Origin: an uncultured Agathobacter sp.
GTDB taxonomy: Bacteria > Bacillota > Clostridia > Lachnospirales > Lachnospiraceae
NCBI GenBank assembly: GCA_934359755.1
Contig: CAKRLV010000022.1
Span: 1 to 34,502, forward strand
DNA: 34,502 nt
Direction: 5' to 3'
Part shown: one piece after another, positions 8,026-16,000 of the stretch
How positions within the stretch are numbered: the stretch's first letter is position 1
Layout of the letters: each line of letters opens with the position of its first letter
Made by a program: the position numbers and the translations under genes
Notes under the pieces: generated by a model
What the model saw: only the letters and a program-made list of their open reading frames with translations
Told to the model about the DNA's origin: nothing
Databases searched by the model: none

Positions 8026-9201
8026 TTATCCATTCAATTCAGGTCCATCATAAAACGTCTTTTCAATATTAACCTGTTTATTACTAAATACCTGTTTTAT
8101 TATTGATATTATTCTTTCACTCGCATGTCCATCGCCATTTGGATTAATTACTTGCCTGCATTTCTCTCTATATTCATCATTTCTAGCAAGCATCATCGCT
8201 TCATATATCATATTCGCATTCGGTCTGCAATCTATAACGCTTGCAGCCTTTTCCCGTCCCTTTTGGCGGTCTCCAATATTGATTGTCGGAATTCCAAAAG
8301 ACGGAGTCTCTATCAAACCACTTGAAGAATTTCCTAAAACAAATTCACAATATTTCATAGCGCTTAAATAATAATATGCTCCCAGTGATGATACCAGTAT
8401 CGCTTTCTGTGGTCTTTCATCCACATATTCCTGTATCAATTCATTTATGATATAACTATCCTTGTCTGCATTTGCTTTTGTAAAAACAAACTTCATGTCC
8501 TTACACATCTCACATGCCTTCAATAACTCTTTAATTTGAATTTCTGCTGTATCATTCTCCATTGTCACAGGATGAAAAGTAACTAAAGCATATGGCTTAT
8601 CTAATATTATACCTAATCTGGTCTCTACGTCTTTTTTATCTGCCATATCCATCAGACGAATATTATCCAATCCTAAAGAACCAACACAAAAAACCCTCTC
8701 TGGATTCTCCCCCATACTTATAATTCTTCTTCTGTACAATTCCATCGTCGGGAAATGTAAATAACTCATCTTTGTAATGCAATGTCTCCAATACTCGTCC
8801 ATTGCACCACCAGTCGTCTCACCTCCACCACAGTGAATTATAGGAATATGATTATTAACAGCAGCTACACAAATAGCAAATGTTTCATAACGATCTCCAT
8901 CAACAAGTAAACAATCATAATCTATCTGGTGAAAATGCTCCCAAAAAACATACATGGCTTTTGACATAGTTCTAGATATGTCTATTTTTCCATTATTTTC
9001 AACTAAAATGTCAGCTTTATAAGCTACAGGAACATTATCTTCTTCAATCTCTTTTACTGTATATCCATATCTATCCGATAAATGAGTCCCTGTAACCAAT
9101 AAATTTAAATCATAATCATTATCATCCCTAAACCGAAAGATTAACTGCCTCATCAATCCATATTCAGCTCGCGTGGTCGTCAATACTGCAATCCTAATCA
9201 T
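8026..9201 (-). CDS. legG: LegG/NeuC-type hydrolysing 2-epimerase
   Basis: GT-B fold epimerase of 391 residues that removes the nucleotide and inverts C2 of an N-acetyl sugar, yielding the free hexose for nonulosonate synthesis. MIRIAVLTTTRAEYGL is the NeuC/LegG opening. ADKAD-type, ALVTFHPVT and GNSSSGLIETPSFGIPTI motifs cover the nucleotide and acid/base sites, and GDRQKGR follows. NeuC (UDP-GlcNAc) and LegG (NDP-diacetamido-trideoxyglucose) are similar; LegB and LegC nearby favour LegG. The start ATGA overlaps the legI stop by 4 nt, a sign of coupling. A 76-nt gap without a clear terminator follows before the ATP-grasp gene. Confidence 0.83.
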   Translation of the reverse strand: MIRIAVLTTTRAEYGLMRQLIFRFRDDNDYDLNLLVTGTHLSDRYGYTVKEIEEDNVPVAYKADILVENNGKIDISRTMSKAMYVFWEHFHQIDYDCLLVDGDRYETFAICVAAVNNHIPIIHCGGGETTGGAMDEYWRHCITKMSYLHFPTMELYRRRIISMGENPERVFCVGSLGLDNIRLMDMADKKDVETRLGIILDKPYALVTFHPVTMENDTAEIQIKELLKACEMCKDMKFVFTKANADKDSYIINELIQEYVDERPQKAILVSSLGAYYYLSAMKYCEFVLGNSSSGLIETPSFGIPTINIGDRQKGREKAASVIDCRPNANMIYEAMMLARNDEYREKCRQVINPNGDGHASERIISIIKQVFSNKQVNIEKTFYDGPELNG

Positions 9202-10187
9202 AACTCTATCATCTCATCCTCAATAAAATCCCTTATAGCTGTTTTTCCAAGTACATCATACCATAACTTTGGTGATATACCATTTCCAGCATGGCGTGGC
9301 ACTATATTTTCCTCTGTAAATACTTCACCCTTTTTTATGTCTCTGCTCGCAACTATACTTTTTCTCGAAATATGTAAATTCTCCAACTCAGAATTACATG
9401 GTTCTTTTATCCCTGTACCCAAAGCCTTTTCAACATTCCTAATCGACTTCACCATTTGTTTCAATTCATCCGGCTCAATGCTAGCCTTATGGTCAGGACC
9501 TTCCATATTTCTATCCAACGTAAAATGCTTTTCTATTATTTGGGCACCCATTCCAACTGCTGCAATTGGCACTTCAATTCCCAAAGAGTGATCAGATAAT
9601 CCAACTTCCAAATCAAATCTATCCCTCAAATCATACATAGCTCGCAAGTTTACATCTTCATATGGTGTTGGATATTGTGTTGTGCATTGTAGTAATCTTA
9701 TAGATGGACATCCATTTTTAGTAAGAATACCGATTGCTTCCTGTATCTCATCTATTTCGCCCATTCCAGTAGACATTATTACTGGTTTCTTAGTCTTTCC
9801 AATACGTTCGAGATATGGTACATTTATGATTTCACCCGATGGCACTTTCCAGATATCACATAATTCATTAAGAAAGTCAATGCTTTCAAAATCGAATGGT
9901 GTTGATAAATATTTAATCCCAATACTATCACAATATTGTTTCAACTCTCTATGTTGTTCAAATGAAAATCGTAATTTTTTTATCATATCTAATTGCGAGC
10001 CTTCTGCACCAGTTTCACGTTTCTGATATTCGGCTTTCTCTGAGAACTTAGATGTTGATGTAATTGAAGTTTGAAATTTAACTATATCTACACCTGCCTC
10101 TTTCGCAATATCTATCATCTTTTTGGCGATATCTATGTTACCATTGTGGTTAACTCCCGCTTCTGCGATAATCAGTACATGTCCCAT
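9198..10187 (-). CDS. legI: LegI/NeuB-type nonulosonate synthase
   Basis: 329 residues with an N-terminal TIM-barrel NeuB domain (about 1-270) and a C-terminal SAF/antifreeze-like domain (about 275-329: SIVASRDIKKGEVFTEEN then PRHAGNGISP). It condenses a six-carbon sugar with phosphoenolpyruvate to a nine-carbon acid. IIAEAGVNHNG at 6-16, VDIVKFQT near 35, and KHFTLDRNMEGPDHKAS near 220-236 are hallmark motifs. PseI, NeuB and LegI share them; the setting favours LegI. It starts within the stop codon of the methyltransferase gene (TAATG), with GGAG just upstream inside that gene. Its stop overlaps legG. Confidence 0.87.
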   Translation of the reverse strand: MGHVLIIAEAGVNHNGNIDIAKKMIDIAKEAGVDIVKFQTSITSTSKFSEKAEYQKRETGAEGSQLDMIKKLRFSFEQHRELKQYCDSIGIKYLSTPFDFESIDFLNELCDIWKVPSGEIINVPYLERIGKTKKPVIMSTGMGEIDEIQEAIGILTKNGCPSIRLLQCTTQYPTPYEDVNLRAMYDLRDRFDLEVGLSDHSLGIEVPIAAVGMGAQIIEKHFTLDRNMEGPDHKASIEPDELKQMVKSIRNVEKALGTGIKEPCNSELENLHISRKSIVASRDIKKGEVFTEENIVPRHAGNGISPKLWYDVLGKTAIRDFIEDEMIEL

Positions 10188-10591
10188 TACTTTTCTCCTA
10201 TAGCAATTAATTGATTAATAATATTATCCCCATCTGAATATGTCATAAAATTGAATTTAACATTATCAATTACTGCGTCAAAAAAATCACCTTCATAATC
10301 TAAGTTCAAACCATCCATTACTTTTGCATGTACTTCTAGATTTTCATTATCTAATTTTGATAATAATTTCTCCATTGCACTCTCTGATATATCAAAAGCA
10401 TATGTATCAAAACCTTCTCTTGCAAGGTACCATGTATTTGCACCAGTTCCGCAACCGAAATCCAGTATCCTGGTATTTTTTCTATCCCCATTATAATAAT
10501 TTCTGGCAATGAATCTTATTATATGCTCTGAAGGATATGCCCCCCCAATTTTTTCTTTATGTAGTTTCTCCCATGCATCATGTGTATTCAT
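10187..10591 (-). CDS. Shortened class I SAM methyltransferase
   Basis: About 134 residues, against 200-250 for complete relatives. The ATG at 10591 has GGAGG 4 nt upstream; an ATG 18 nt earlier in frame has no site. Motif I is clear (ILDFGCGTGANTWYLA), then YAFDIS (motif post-I) and DGLNLDYEGDFFDAVIDN (motifs II/III). Straight after it comes KFNFMTYSDGDNIINQLIAIGEK, which looks like the last beta strands of the fold. The segment between, normally about 60-90 residues, is missing without any frame break. It therefore looks like an in-frame internal deletion that keeps coupling to legI. The complete form may have methylated the nonulosonate or its acyl group. The present protein is probably inactive or changed. 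Confidence 0.65.
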   Translation of the reverse strand: MNTHDAWEKLHKEKIGGAYPSEHIIRFIARNYYNGDRKNTRILDFGCGTGANTWYLAREGFDTYAFDISESAMEKLLSKLDNENLEVHAKVMDGLNLDYEGDFFDAVIDNVKFNFMTYSDGDNIINQLIAIGEK

Positions 10592-10664
10592 TTTTCCTCC
10601 AATTTTCATTTGAAATAGATGTTTGACTCACACCCCACTGTCCCTATTGAGGACCATACCTACC

Positions 10665-12554
10665 TTATATATTTTTTGCTCTCATGCAATAAACTGGATA
10701 TTTATCGTGCACTATTTTCACCAATTCATCGGCACATTCTTCTAAAAGAGTAACACTTTCTAACATTAATTCACATAATTTTAAGCCTTGTTCAACTGTA
10801 AGTTTAGCCTCTTCCTCAATGTCATCACTCTCTACAAGACTTTCACTCCTTACTATCCATTCTGCATATGACAAAGTAGATGAAATTAATTGATGTATTG
10901 AACTATTTTCAATTTTATTAGTTATTTTTTTTATCTTTTTTAAATATTTAATATATTTATCTGAATCTAAATTTTTAGAATTTACGAATCCCTCTATTTT
11001 CTTGTAAAATGATATTAATTCTTTTATATTATTCTTTGTCTTTACAAATTCACCTGGTATACTAAGAATAAATTTTGTGACCTTGATTTTGTCTGTTTCT
11101 GAAAATACACTCTCCATATTTTCAATACAATTTGAAAAATCAATATATTCCATTGAGTTAGCCTTTATGGCATCTTTCAATTTCATAATCTCAGTTCCTT
11201 TAATATATGCACCGCCCTCAGTCGCATTTATTACTATAGTATTTCTAGCTTCTTGCATTTTTTTAATTGTATCCTCAAACCAATCGAGATATAATTTAAA
11301 GTCATCTCTTGTTGGAACTTTTTCCTCGTAATTTCCTTTTACAAGCAACATTCCCTCAGTTTTTTCCTCAGGCATTATCTCCTCGAATGTTCCATCCGCA
11401 TGTGAACGGTTATTTGTAAACGCCAAATCCTGACCTACTAAAACAATTTTATTAAATCCCATCATATATAGTAATGAAAATCCTACACAAGCAACAGATC
11501 CTCCGAAATATATAGAAGGTAATACCTTTCCTGCTGCTAAATAAGCTTCCTGAGGTAAAATATATCCATCATAATACATTATTTTTTTTCCTTTTTGATG
11601 TCCAACAAAATCACAATTTCCTGTTACCGATGTAATTATTGGAATCTCATTTGCACCATCTATATCCACTAATTTTAATGGTTTCTTTCCATCTATTGTG
11701 ATCATAGCGTCTGGTATTATACCAGCTTTCACCAGCGGTTTTATAGCTGTATCAACAGCTAGAATAAATATATGATTTTTTGCTTTCTTTAGTTCCTCAA
11801 TATTTTTATTTAATGATGGGCCCGCTGATACTAATATTGCAGCTCTATTTTCATATGGTATAACATCAACAAGCTTTTTTGTGTTATATCCATCTATTAC
11901 ATACTGCATATTAATTAGTTGATTTCGAGCTGACACTGTAGAAAATGCCACACCAGTCTTCTCATTTACTATAAGAAAATCTGTTCTCTTATTTATCTCT
12001 CTTGTCCTTTCTAATATGTCATCCGGGAACAACATCCTATAATTAGGGTGGATTTCTACTTTTAGATGCTCTATAGTCTCTATGGTAATTAACCTATCTA
12101 TAGCATATTCGAAATCGTTATCATTTATATCTTTGATTATAAATATAATAGCCCTATTTCTAATAGTATCGACTAAATCTACCATCTCCATCAATTTCAG
12201 AAAAATCTCAGGAGAAGGCTCATATACAATTACATTAACCGTTTTAGGAGTCTCTTTAATTATTTTCTTTAAATATATACCGCTTCCAACACCTAATAAT
12301 ATTACGGTTGCATGTTTATTTATATTATTATAACGTTCATACCAAAGGTCTAAAGGTTTTTTAACATTCCTTTTTCCCCCCAGATACAAACTATTGTTAT
12401 CTTTTTCTACTCTAAAAATTATCTCATTATCCCATGATTCTAAAGAATCCACAATTATATCTTGTTCTGTATGTCTAATTTCTTTTAATCTATCTGCCAA
12501 TTCTGGATACCACTCTGCTAATGCAGATAAATTTTCGTTCAGAATATTATTCAT
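10665..12554 (-). CDS. maf: Motility-associated Maf glycosyltransferase (DUF115)
   Basis: About 629 residues. The central DUF115/MAF_flag10 domain starts near residue 225 with AAILVSAGPSLNKNIEEL and continues through FILAVDTAIKPLVKAGIIPDAM. Maf proteins transfer nonulosonic acids (pseudaminic or legionaminic) onto serine or threonine of flagellin in the cytoplasm. An N-terminal Rossmann-like region (VILLGVGSGIYLKKI) precedes it and a helical Lys/Glu-rich tail follows. The ATG at 12554 is preferred over an in-frame TTG 21 nt upstream; it overlaps the previous gene by 8 nt with AGAGG near it. Lying two genes behind flagellin and right before the Leg genes fits the job. The gene is very AT-rich compared with flagellin. 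Confidence 0.83.
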   Translation of the reverse strand: MNNILNENLSALAEWYPELADRLKEIRHTEQDIIVDSLESWDNEIIFRVEKDNNSLYLGGKRNVKKPLDLWYERYNNINKHATVILLGVGSGIYLKKIIKETPKTVNVIVYEPSPEIFLKLMEMVDLVDTIRNRAIIFIIKDINDNDFEYAIDRLITIETIEHLKVEIHPNYRMLFPDDILERTREINKRTDFLIVNEKTGVAFSTVSARNQLINMQYVIDGYNTKKLVDVIPYENRAAILVSAGPSLNKNIEELKKAKNHIFILAVDTAIKPLVKAGIIPDAMITIDGKKPLKLVDIDGANEIPIITSVTGNCDFVGHQKGKKIMYYDGYILPQEAYLAAGKVLPSIYFGGSVACVGFSLLYMMGFNKIVLVGQDLAFTNNRSHADGTFEEIMPEEKTEGMLLVKGNYEEKVPTRDDFKLYLDWFEDTIKKMQEARNTIVINATEGGAYIKGTEIMKLKDAIKANSMEYIDFSNCIENMESVFSETDKIKVTKFILSIPGEFVKTKNNIKELISFYKKIEGFVNSKNLDSDKYIKYLKKIKKITNKIENSSIHQLISSTLSYAEWIVRSESLVESDDIEEEAKLTVEQGLKLCELMLESVTLLEECADELVKIVHDKYPVYCMRAKNI

Positions 12555-12870
12555 CCTCTTCCCTCTCGTCAACAAATATTTTCATTAAGTCTCTGACCCC
12601 ATAGTCTAATGTATCTACCAATAAAACCTGATCTTTCCTTTCTATCGCTTCAACCAGATCATTTAATACATTTATCGCATAATTTTCTATATTCAAGACC
12701 TCTTTATCATTTGGATTTTCTGTTGCTAAAATATTAATTTGCTTAAAAACCTCTTGCACATTATCAAGAAGAGCCACTCCACGCTCCATCACATTTTCTT
12801 TTCTAAAGTAATAAAAGTCAAGACATATCTCGTTAATATTAGCAATAGTCTTTTTTGCTAGTTCTTCCAT
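12547..12870 (-). CDS. Small helical protein between flagellin and Maf
   Basis: 107 residues, acidic, predicted mostly helical from its heptad-like hydrophobic spacing; no signal peptide, membrane segment or known motif. I do not recognise the family. GGAGAGG lies about 7 nt before the ATG. It starts 24 nt downstream of the flagellin terminator hairpin and overlaps maf by 8 nt, so it is probably read by leakage past the terminator and translated with maf. The position and shape suggest a chaperone or adaptor for flagellin or Maf; that is inference only. Confidence 0.6.
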   Translation of the reverse strand: MEELAKKTIANINEICLDFYYFRKENVMERGVALLDNVQEVFKQINILATENPNDKEVLNIENYAINVLNDLVEAIERKDQVLLVDTLDYGVRDLMKIFVDEREEDE

Positions 12871-12893
12871 TAACCATCCTCTCCTGTATTAGT

Positions 12894-12920
12894 AAAACAG
12901 GGGTACAAATTGTACCCCTG
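12894..12920 (-). terminator. Flagellin terminator
   Basis: Perfect 10-bp stem CAGGGGTACA / TGTACCCCTG with a 3-nt loop, followed on the minus strand by TTTTACT. It lies 21 nt past the flagellin stop and just before the next gene on the same strand, so it probably lets flagellin mRNA far exceed that of the glycosylation genes. Confidence 0.92.
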
Positions 12921-12941
12921 AAATCTAATTCATATAGAATT

Positions 12942-14141
12942 TTACTGAAGTAGTGATAATACACCCTGAGTTGACTGATTAGCCTGTGCAAGCATTGACT
13001 GTCCTGCCTGTGCAAGAATATTGTTCTTGCTGTAGTTAACCATCTCAGATGCCATATCTGTATCACGGATACGAGACTCAGCTGACTGTGTATTCTCAGA
13101 TACATTGTCCAAGTTAGCTACTGTATGCTCTAATCTGTTCTGAACAGCACCAAGAGCGGATCTCTGTGAAGATACTTTGTTGATAGCATCCTGGATTGCT
13201 GTAATTGAATTGTTTGCAATCTCATAATTGTCTACAGAAACTCTACCTTTAGTAGTATATTCTCCTAAGGCTGTAGCTTTTGCTGCACTTGTTGTAATAT
13301 AATCATTAAGATTATTTGTAACAGCATTAGACATAGCTGCCTTTGCCTTAGTTCTATCACTATCTAATGCTGCAGATACTTTAGCAAATCTGCTTCCATC
13401 TGTAAGACCTGCATAATATGCACTACCTGTCTGACTATCATACTGAATTGCATAATTTGCTGATGCATATCTTGCGCTCACCGAAGTTTTAAAAGTAGAA
13501 ATTGCGACTTTAACATTTGATCCTTGTGTCTTACCAACATCATAATTATACGCTGTTCCTTGGTATGTAATCTTTGTAACCTGTGTTCCTGTCTGTGCGT
13601 CTGGTGCAGTTCTCTTATCTACACTTCTAAGTCCAAGAGACTGTGCATTCATATTATCAATGCTGACAGAGATCTTCTGATTAGCATTAGCACCAACCTG
13701 AAGGTTCTTATCCTTGAATGTTCCATCAAGAAGATTCTGCTTGTTGAACTGTGTTGTTGTAGAAATTCTATCAAGCTCTGTTGTAAGCTGATCTAACTCC
13801 TGGTTGATTGCATCACGGTCAATTGACTCATTTGTGTCGTTAGCACCCTGTACTGCTAACTCGTTCATTCTCTGAAGAATTGAGTGAGCTTCATTAAGAG
13901 CACCTTCAGCTGTCTGGATAAGTGAGATACCATCCTGTGCATTACTTGAAGCTTTGTCAAGACCACGAATCTGGCTTCTCATCTTCTCAGAAATCTTAAG
14001 ACCTGCAGCGTCATCGCCTGCACGGTTGATTCTGTAACCAGAAGATAATTTCTCAGCTGATTTAGCCTGTGCGCTTGTTGTACCGCTTAACTGACGGTTT
14101 GAGTTCATTGCTGTAATGTTGTGTTGTACTACCATTGCCAT
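12942..14141 (-). CDS. fliC: Flagellin
   Basis: Filament protein of 399 residues. The N-terminal D0/D1 part (1 to about 140: MVVQHNITAMNSNRQL, KLSSGYRINRAGDDAAGL, MRSQIRGL, AEGALNEAHSILQRM) and the C-terminal D1/D0 part (about 320-399, ending GVLSLLQ) are canonical. The middle is variable, rich in Ser, Thr and Ala, and is the likely glycosylation area. AAGGAGG precedes the ATG at 14141. Two sigma-28 promoters and a CsrA-type leader lie upstream, a perfect terminator lies downstream, and glycosylation genes follow. The start MAMVV carries two possible ATGs 6 nt apart; the first has the better spacing. Confidence 0.96.
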   Translation of the reverse strand: MAMVVQHNITAMNSNRQLSGTTSAQAKSAEKLSSGYRINRAGDDAAGLKISEKMRSQIRGLDKASSNAQDGISLIQTAEGALNEAHSILQRMNELAVQGANDTNESIDRDAINQELDQLTTELDRISTTTQFNKQNLLDGTFKDKNLQVGANANQKISVSIDNMNAQSLGLRSVDKRTAPDAQTGTQVTKITYQGTAYNYDVGKTQGSNVKVAISTFKTSVSARYASANYAIQYDSQTGSAYYAGLTDGSRFAKVSAALDSDRTKAKAAMSNAVTNNLNDYITTSAAKATALGEYTTKGRVSVDNYEIANNSITAIQDAINKVSSQRSALGAVQNRLEHTVANLDNVSENTQSAESRIRDTDMASEMVNYSKNNILAQAGQSMLAQANQSTQGVLSLLQ

Positions 14142-14145
14142 AATA

Positions 14146-14181
14146 TTTTCCTCCTTGAATAAAAAGTAGCGTCCATGCTAC
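14146..14181 (-). promoter_or_regulatory. CsrA-type leader hairpin and Shine-Dalgarno of flagellin
   Basis: On the mRNA, GUAGC-AUGGAC-GCUAC (14166-14181) is a 5-bp hairpin whose loop shows GGA; after UUUUUAUUC comes the AAGGAGG ribosome site, which also holds GGA. CsrA dimers bind pairs of GGA motifs, best in hairpin loops, and in Bacillus subtilis the hag leader carries one site upstream and one on the Shine-Dalgarno. Both CsrA and its antagonist FliW are encoded at 20878-21560. The arrangement is visible; the control is inferred. Confidence 0.7.
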
Positions 14182-14248
14182 ATAAGATTTGTTTAAGATT
14201 TACCTTCTCCGACCGTACGCTTCGAATCAAGTTCCTCTGTTGTTATAT

Positions 14249-14275
14249 ATATCGGAGGTTTGTTTTAATACTTAA
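14249..14275 (-). promoter_or_regulatory. Flagellin sigma-28 promoter, proximal
   Basis: CCGATAT (14249-14255) preceded at 15 nt by TAAG (14271-14274, within TTAAG) on the minus strand. The -10 is the sigma-28 form; the -35 has one mismatch to TAAA. It lies about 108 nt before the ATG. Confidence 0.7.
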
Positions 14276-14368
14276 CCTCTCGGATATAACTTTTTAAAAA
14301 ATAAATTGTGTCGTTGATATTTACTTGTTTAATGATGTATTATCATGTAAATTCCTTTGACAATTTGT

Positions 14369-14395
14369 ATATCGGTACTTTCGTATAATACTTTA
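14369..14395 (-). promoter_or_regulatory. Flagellin sigma-28 promoter, distal
   Basis: TAAA (14392-14395), 16-nt spacer, CCGATAT (14369-14375) on the minus strand. The two flagellin promoters share a TAAxGTATTA-like start and the same -10, 120 nt apart, as if the region had been duplicated. Confidence 0.72.
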
Positions 14396-14586
14396 TACCC
14401 AAATGTATATTTTATATATCAATCCATTGAAATTATTTATCTAATACTTTTTCATATATCATATATATCCATACATTATGTTCTTAAAGACTTCCCTGCT
14501 CTATAATGCATACAAAGAGGGTCAGACTATCCAATCTAACCCTCTTTGTATTATCGCTCCTGGCAAAAATCTATTTTTACCATCTA
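14396..14586 (-). other. AT-rich gap between flagellin promoters and Panacea gene
   Basis: No gene is visible here. It holds the hairpin at 14511-14550 and otherwise runs of A/T with TATATAT stretches next to the distal sigma-28 promoter, which may act as an UP-like element. Confidence 0.5.
14511..14550 (-). terminator. Hairpin terminator after the Panacea gene
   Basis: Perfect 12-bp stem TACAAAGAGGGT / ACCCTCTTTGTA around a 16-nt loop, 36 nt past the stop at 14587. The U tract (the stem's CTTTGTA, then TGCATTA) is imperfect. It separates the Panacea unit from flagellin transcription. Confidence 0.7.
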
Positions 14587-15042
14587 TCACCCATAAATAT
14601 AATTAACTATCTCGCTTCTAACTTTATCTTGTTTTGAATAGCAATTCGTTATTTCCATGTCAGATATAACCGCATCCAACACTCCTTGTGCTCTTGCTCT
14701 TAGCCAGGGAGATTCCTTATGTGACAATTCTTCTAAATCATCTGCTGATAAGGCTCCATACACATTCAATACACTTTGAATAAATTTTATCGTCTCATCA
14801 TCAGCCAAAACAAATCCCTTATACATTGGAATAACTTTCCATCCATAACATCTATATCTATTATATAGTTTTCTGCAAACTGGACCATGTTCCCATGCCT
14901 CAAATTGTATATCAACAATTTTTCTTCCGTATATCGTTAAATACCATGCATATACATAATATGCAAGCTTTTGTAATTTCTTATTGGACACATCGTCACA
15001 TATACTTAATATAACATTCGTAAGAGATTCAATTGATAACAT
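14587..15042 (-). CDS. Panacea-domain (DUF4065) antitoxin-like protein
   Basis: 151 residues. KLQKLAYYVYAWYLTIYG followed by FEAWEHGPVCRKLYNRYRCYG is the Panacea/DUF4065 core, and the domain fills the protein (SocA/GepA-like). The domain is known as a versatile antitoxin that neutralises unrelated toxins by direct binding. The start chosen is the ATG at 15042 with GGAGGCG 5 nt upstream; an upstream in-frame ATG at 15075 lacks a site. It lies directly behind a decayed histidine-kinase-like gene on the same strand, so its former partner may be lost; no intact toxin is adjacent. Confidence 0.83.
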   Translation of the reverse strand: MLSIESLTNVILSICDDVSNKKLQKLAYYVYAWYLTIYGRKIVDIQFEAWEHGPVCRKLYNRYRCYGWKVIPMYKGFVLADDETIKFIQSVLNVYGALSADDLEELSHKESPWLRARAQGVLDAVISDMEITNCYSKQDKVRSEIVNYIYG

Positions 15043-15071
15043 AATATCGCCTCCAAAATACATTAATATTA

Positions 15072-15944
15072 TCATAATTCAATCCAGAATTCTACATTAA
15101 ATTTAGAATAATCTATGTTTTTTATTCTCCTAATAACATTCTGTTCTGAATCAAGTTTCAAGCTTATACCATTAAGCTCACATATGCATTTTGCAGTATA
15201 TAAGCCTATTCCCATACCATCTTTTGTTAAATTAAGAGCATTTTCACTTCTATATTCCTTGCCTGCATAGTTTCGAAATTTCATCTTCTCTCGCTACAGG
15301 TCCAAGTGAAATTATTTTCACATGTTGTACGCCTCTAATTTCATCTATACATATATCTATGCATTCTCCATTGGGAGAATATTTAATTGCATTATCAAGA
15401 AAAATAAAAGGTAAAATTTCTATACAATCATACGCTTTCATATCATTACATTGAAATTGTGAATTCATATGTACTTTAATATTTTTTTCATCAGCTCGCT
15501 CTTTTAAACATTTTTTACTTTTTCAATAATTCTATATATATTATAAGATGATTTGATATCCGCTTGCAATAGCTCTTCATTATATATAAAATCATGATTA
15601 TTCATTCTAAGTGTCAGAAACCAACCTAATTGTTGAATACTCTTGGTTGCCTCTAATATATCTCCCAATCTTCTATGTTGTTGAGCTTTCTTATAGATCT
15701 TATCATTTTTAAATTTTATTTGTTGATTGAATTTTCGTACATCATGAAATATATCATCTACAAATCTTTTATACTTTTCATATTTGTCTTCATTTAAAAG
15801 AAATTCTCTATATGCATCCGCATATTTTTCAACACTTTTCAATGATATTTCTCGGTATTCTTTAGGTTCATTTTTAATTTTAGGAAGTAATTTGTTTCTC
15901 TCATACCATTGCGACCATCATCTTGTCAATCCTTTTTCGAACAT
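15072..15944 (-). pseudogene. Decayed histidine-kinase-like (HATPase) gene
   Basis: Three reading frames together spell one protein. After MFEKGLTR an in-frame TGA (15918-15920) interrupts, then comes WSQWYERNKLLPKIK and a helical part with FHDVRKFNQQI, a possible phosphoacceptor H-box. Near 15504-15518 the frame is lost at a run of six A; one more A would join KVKK to CLKERADEKNIKVH. The N box FLDNAIKYSP follows. Near 15250-15262 one extra base breaks RQG from YRSENALNL; the G box GMGIGLYTAK and the C-terminus follow. Start, Shine-Dalgarno and sensor part are missing; the remnant begins right after the fliT-like terminator. One stop and two frame breaks indicate real decay. Confidence 0.78.
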
Positions 15945-15956
15945 TTGTTCTGCACT

Positions 15957-15986
15957 TAAAATCCCCGTCTCATCTGAGACGGGGAT
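15957..15986 (-). terminator. Terminator of the flaG-fliD-fliS-fliT operon
   Basis: Perfect 11-bp stem ATCCCCGTCTC / GAGACGGGGAT with a 4-nt loop and TTT after it on the minus strand. It lies 14 nt past the stop of the 16001-16477 gene. Confidence 0.9.
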
Positions 15987-16000
15987 ACCTTCAAACCACA

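Noticed and set aside
12839..13105. Minus-strand frame of 88 codons overlapping the end of flagellin
   Set aside because: Its bases lie mostly inside flagellin in another frame and it runs through the flagellin terminator.
15072..15842. Three separate small genes on the minus strand
   Set aside because: Their products join into one HATPase protein in order; the pieces lack their own ribosome sites.
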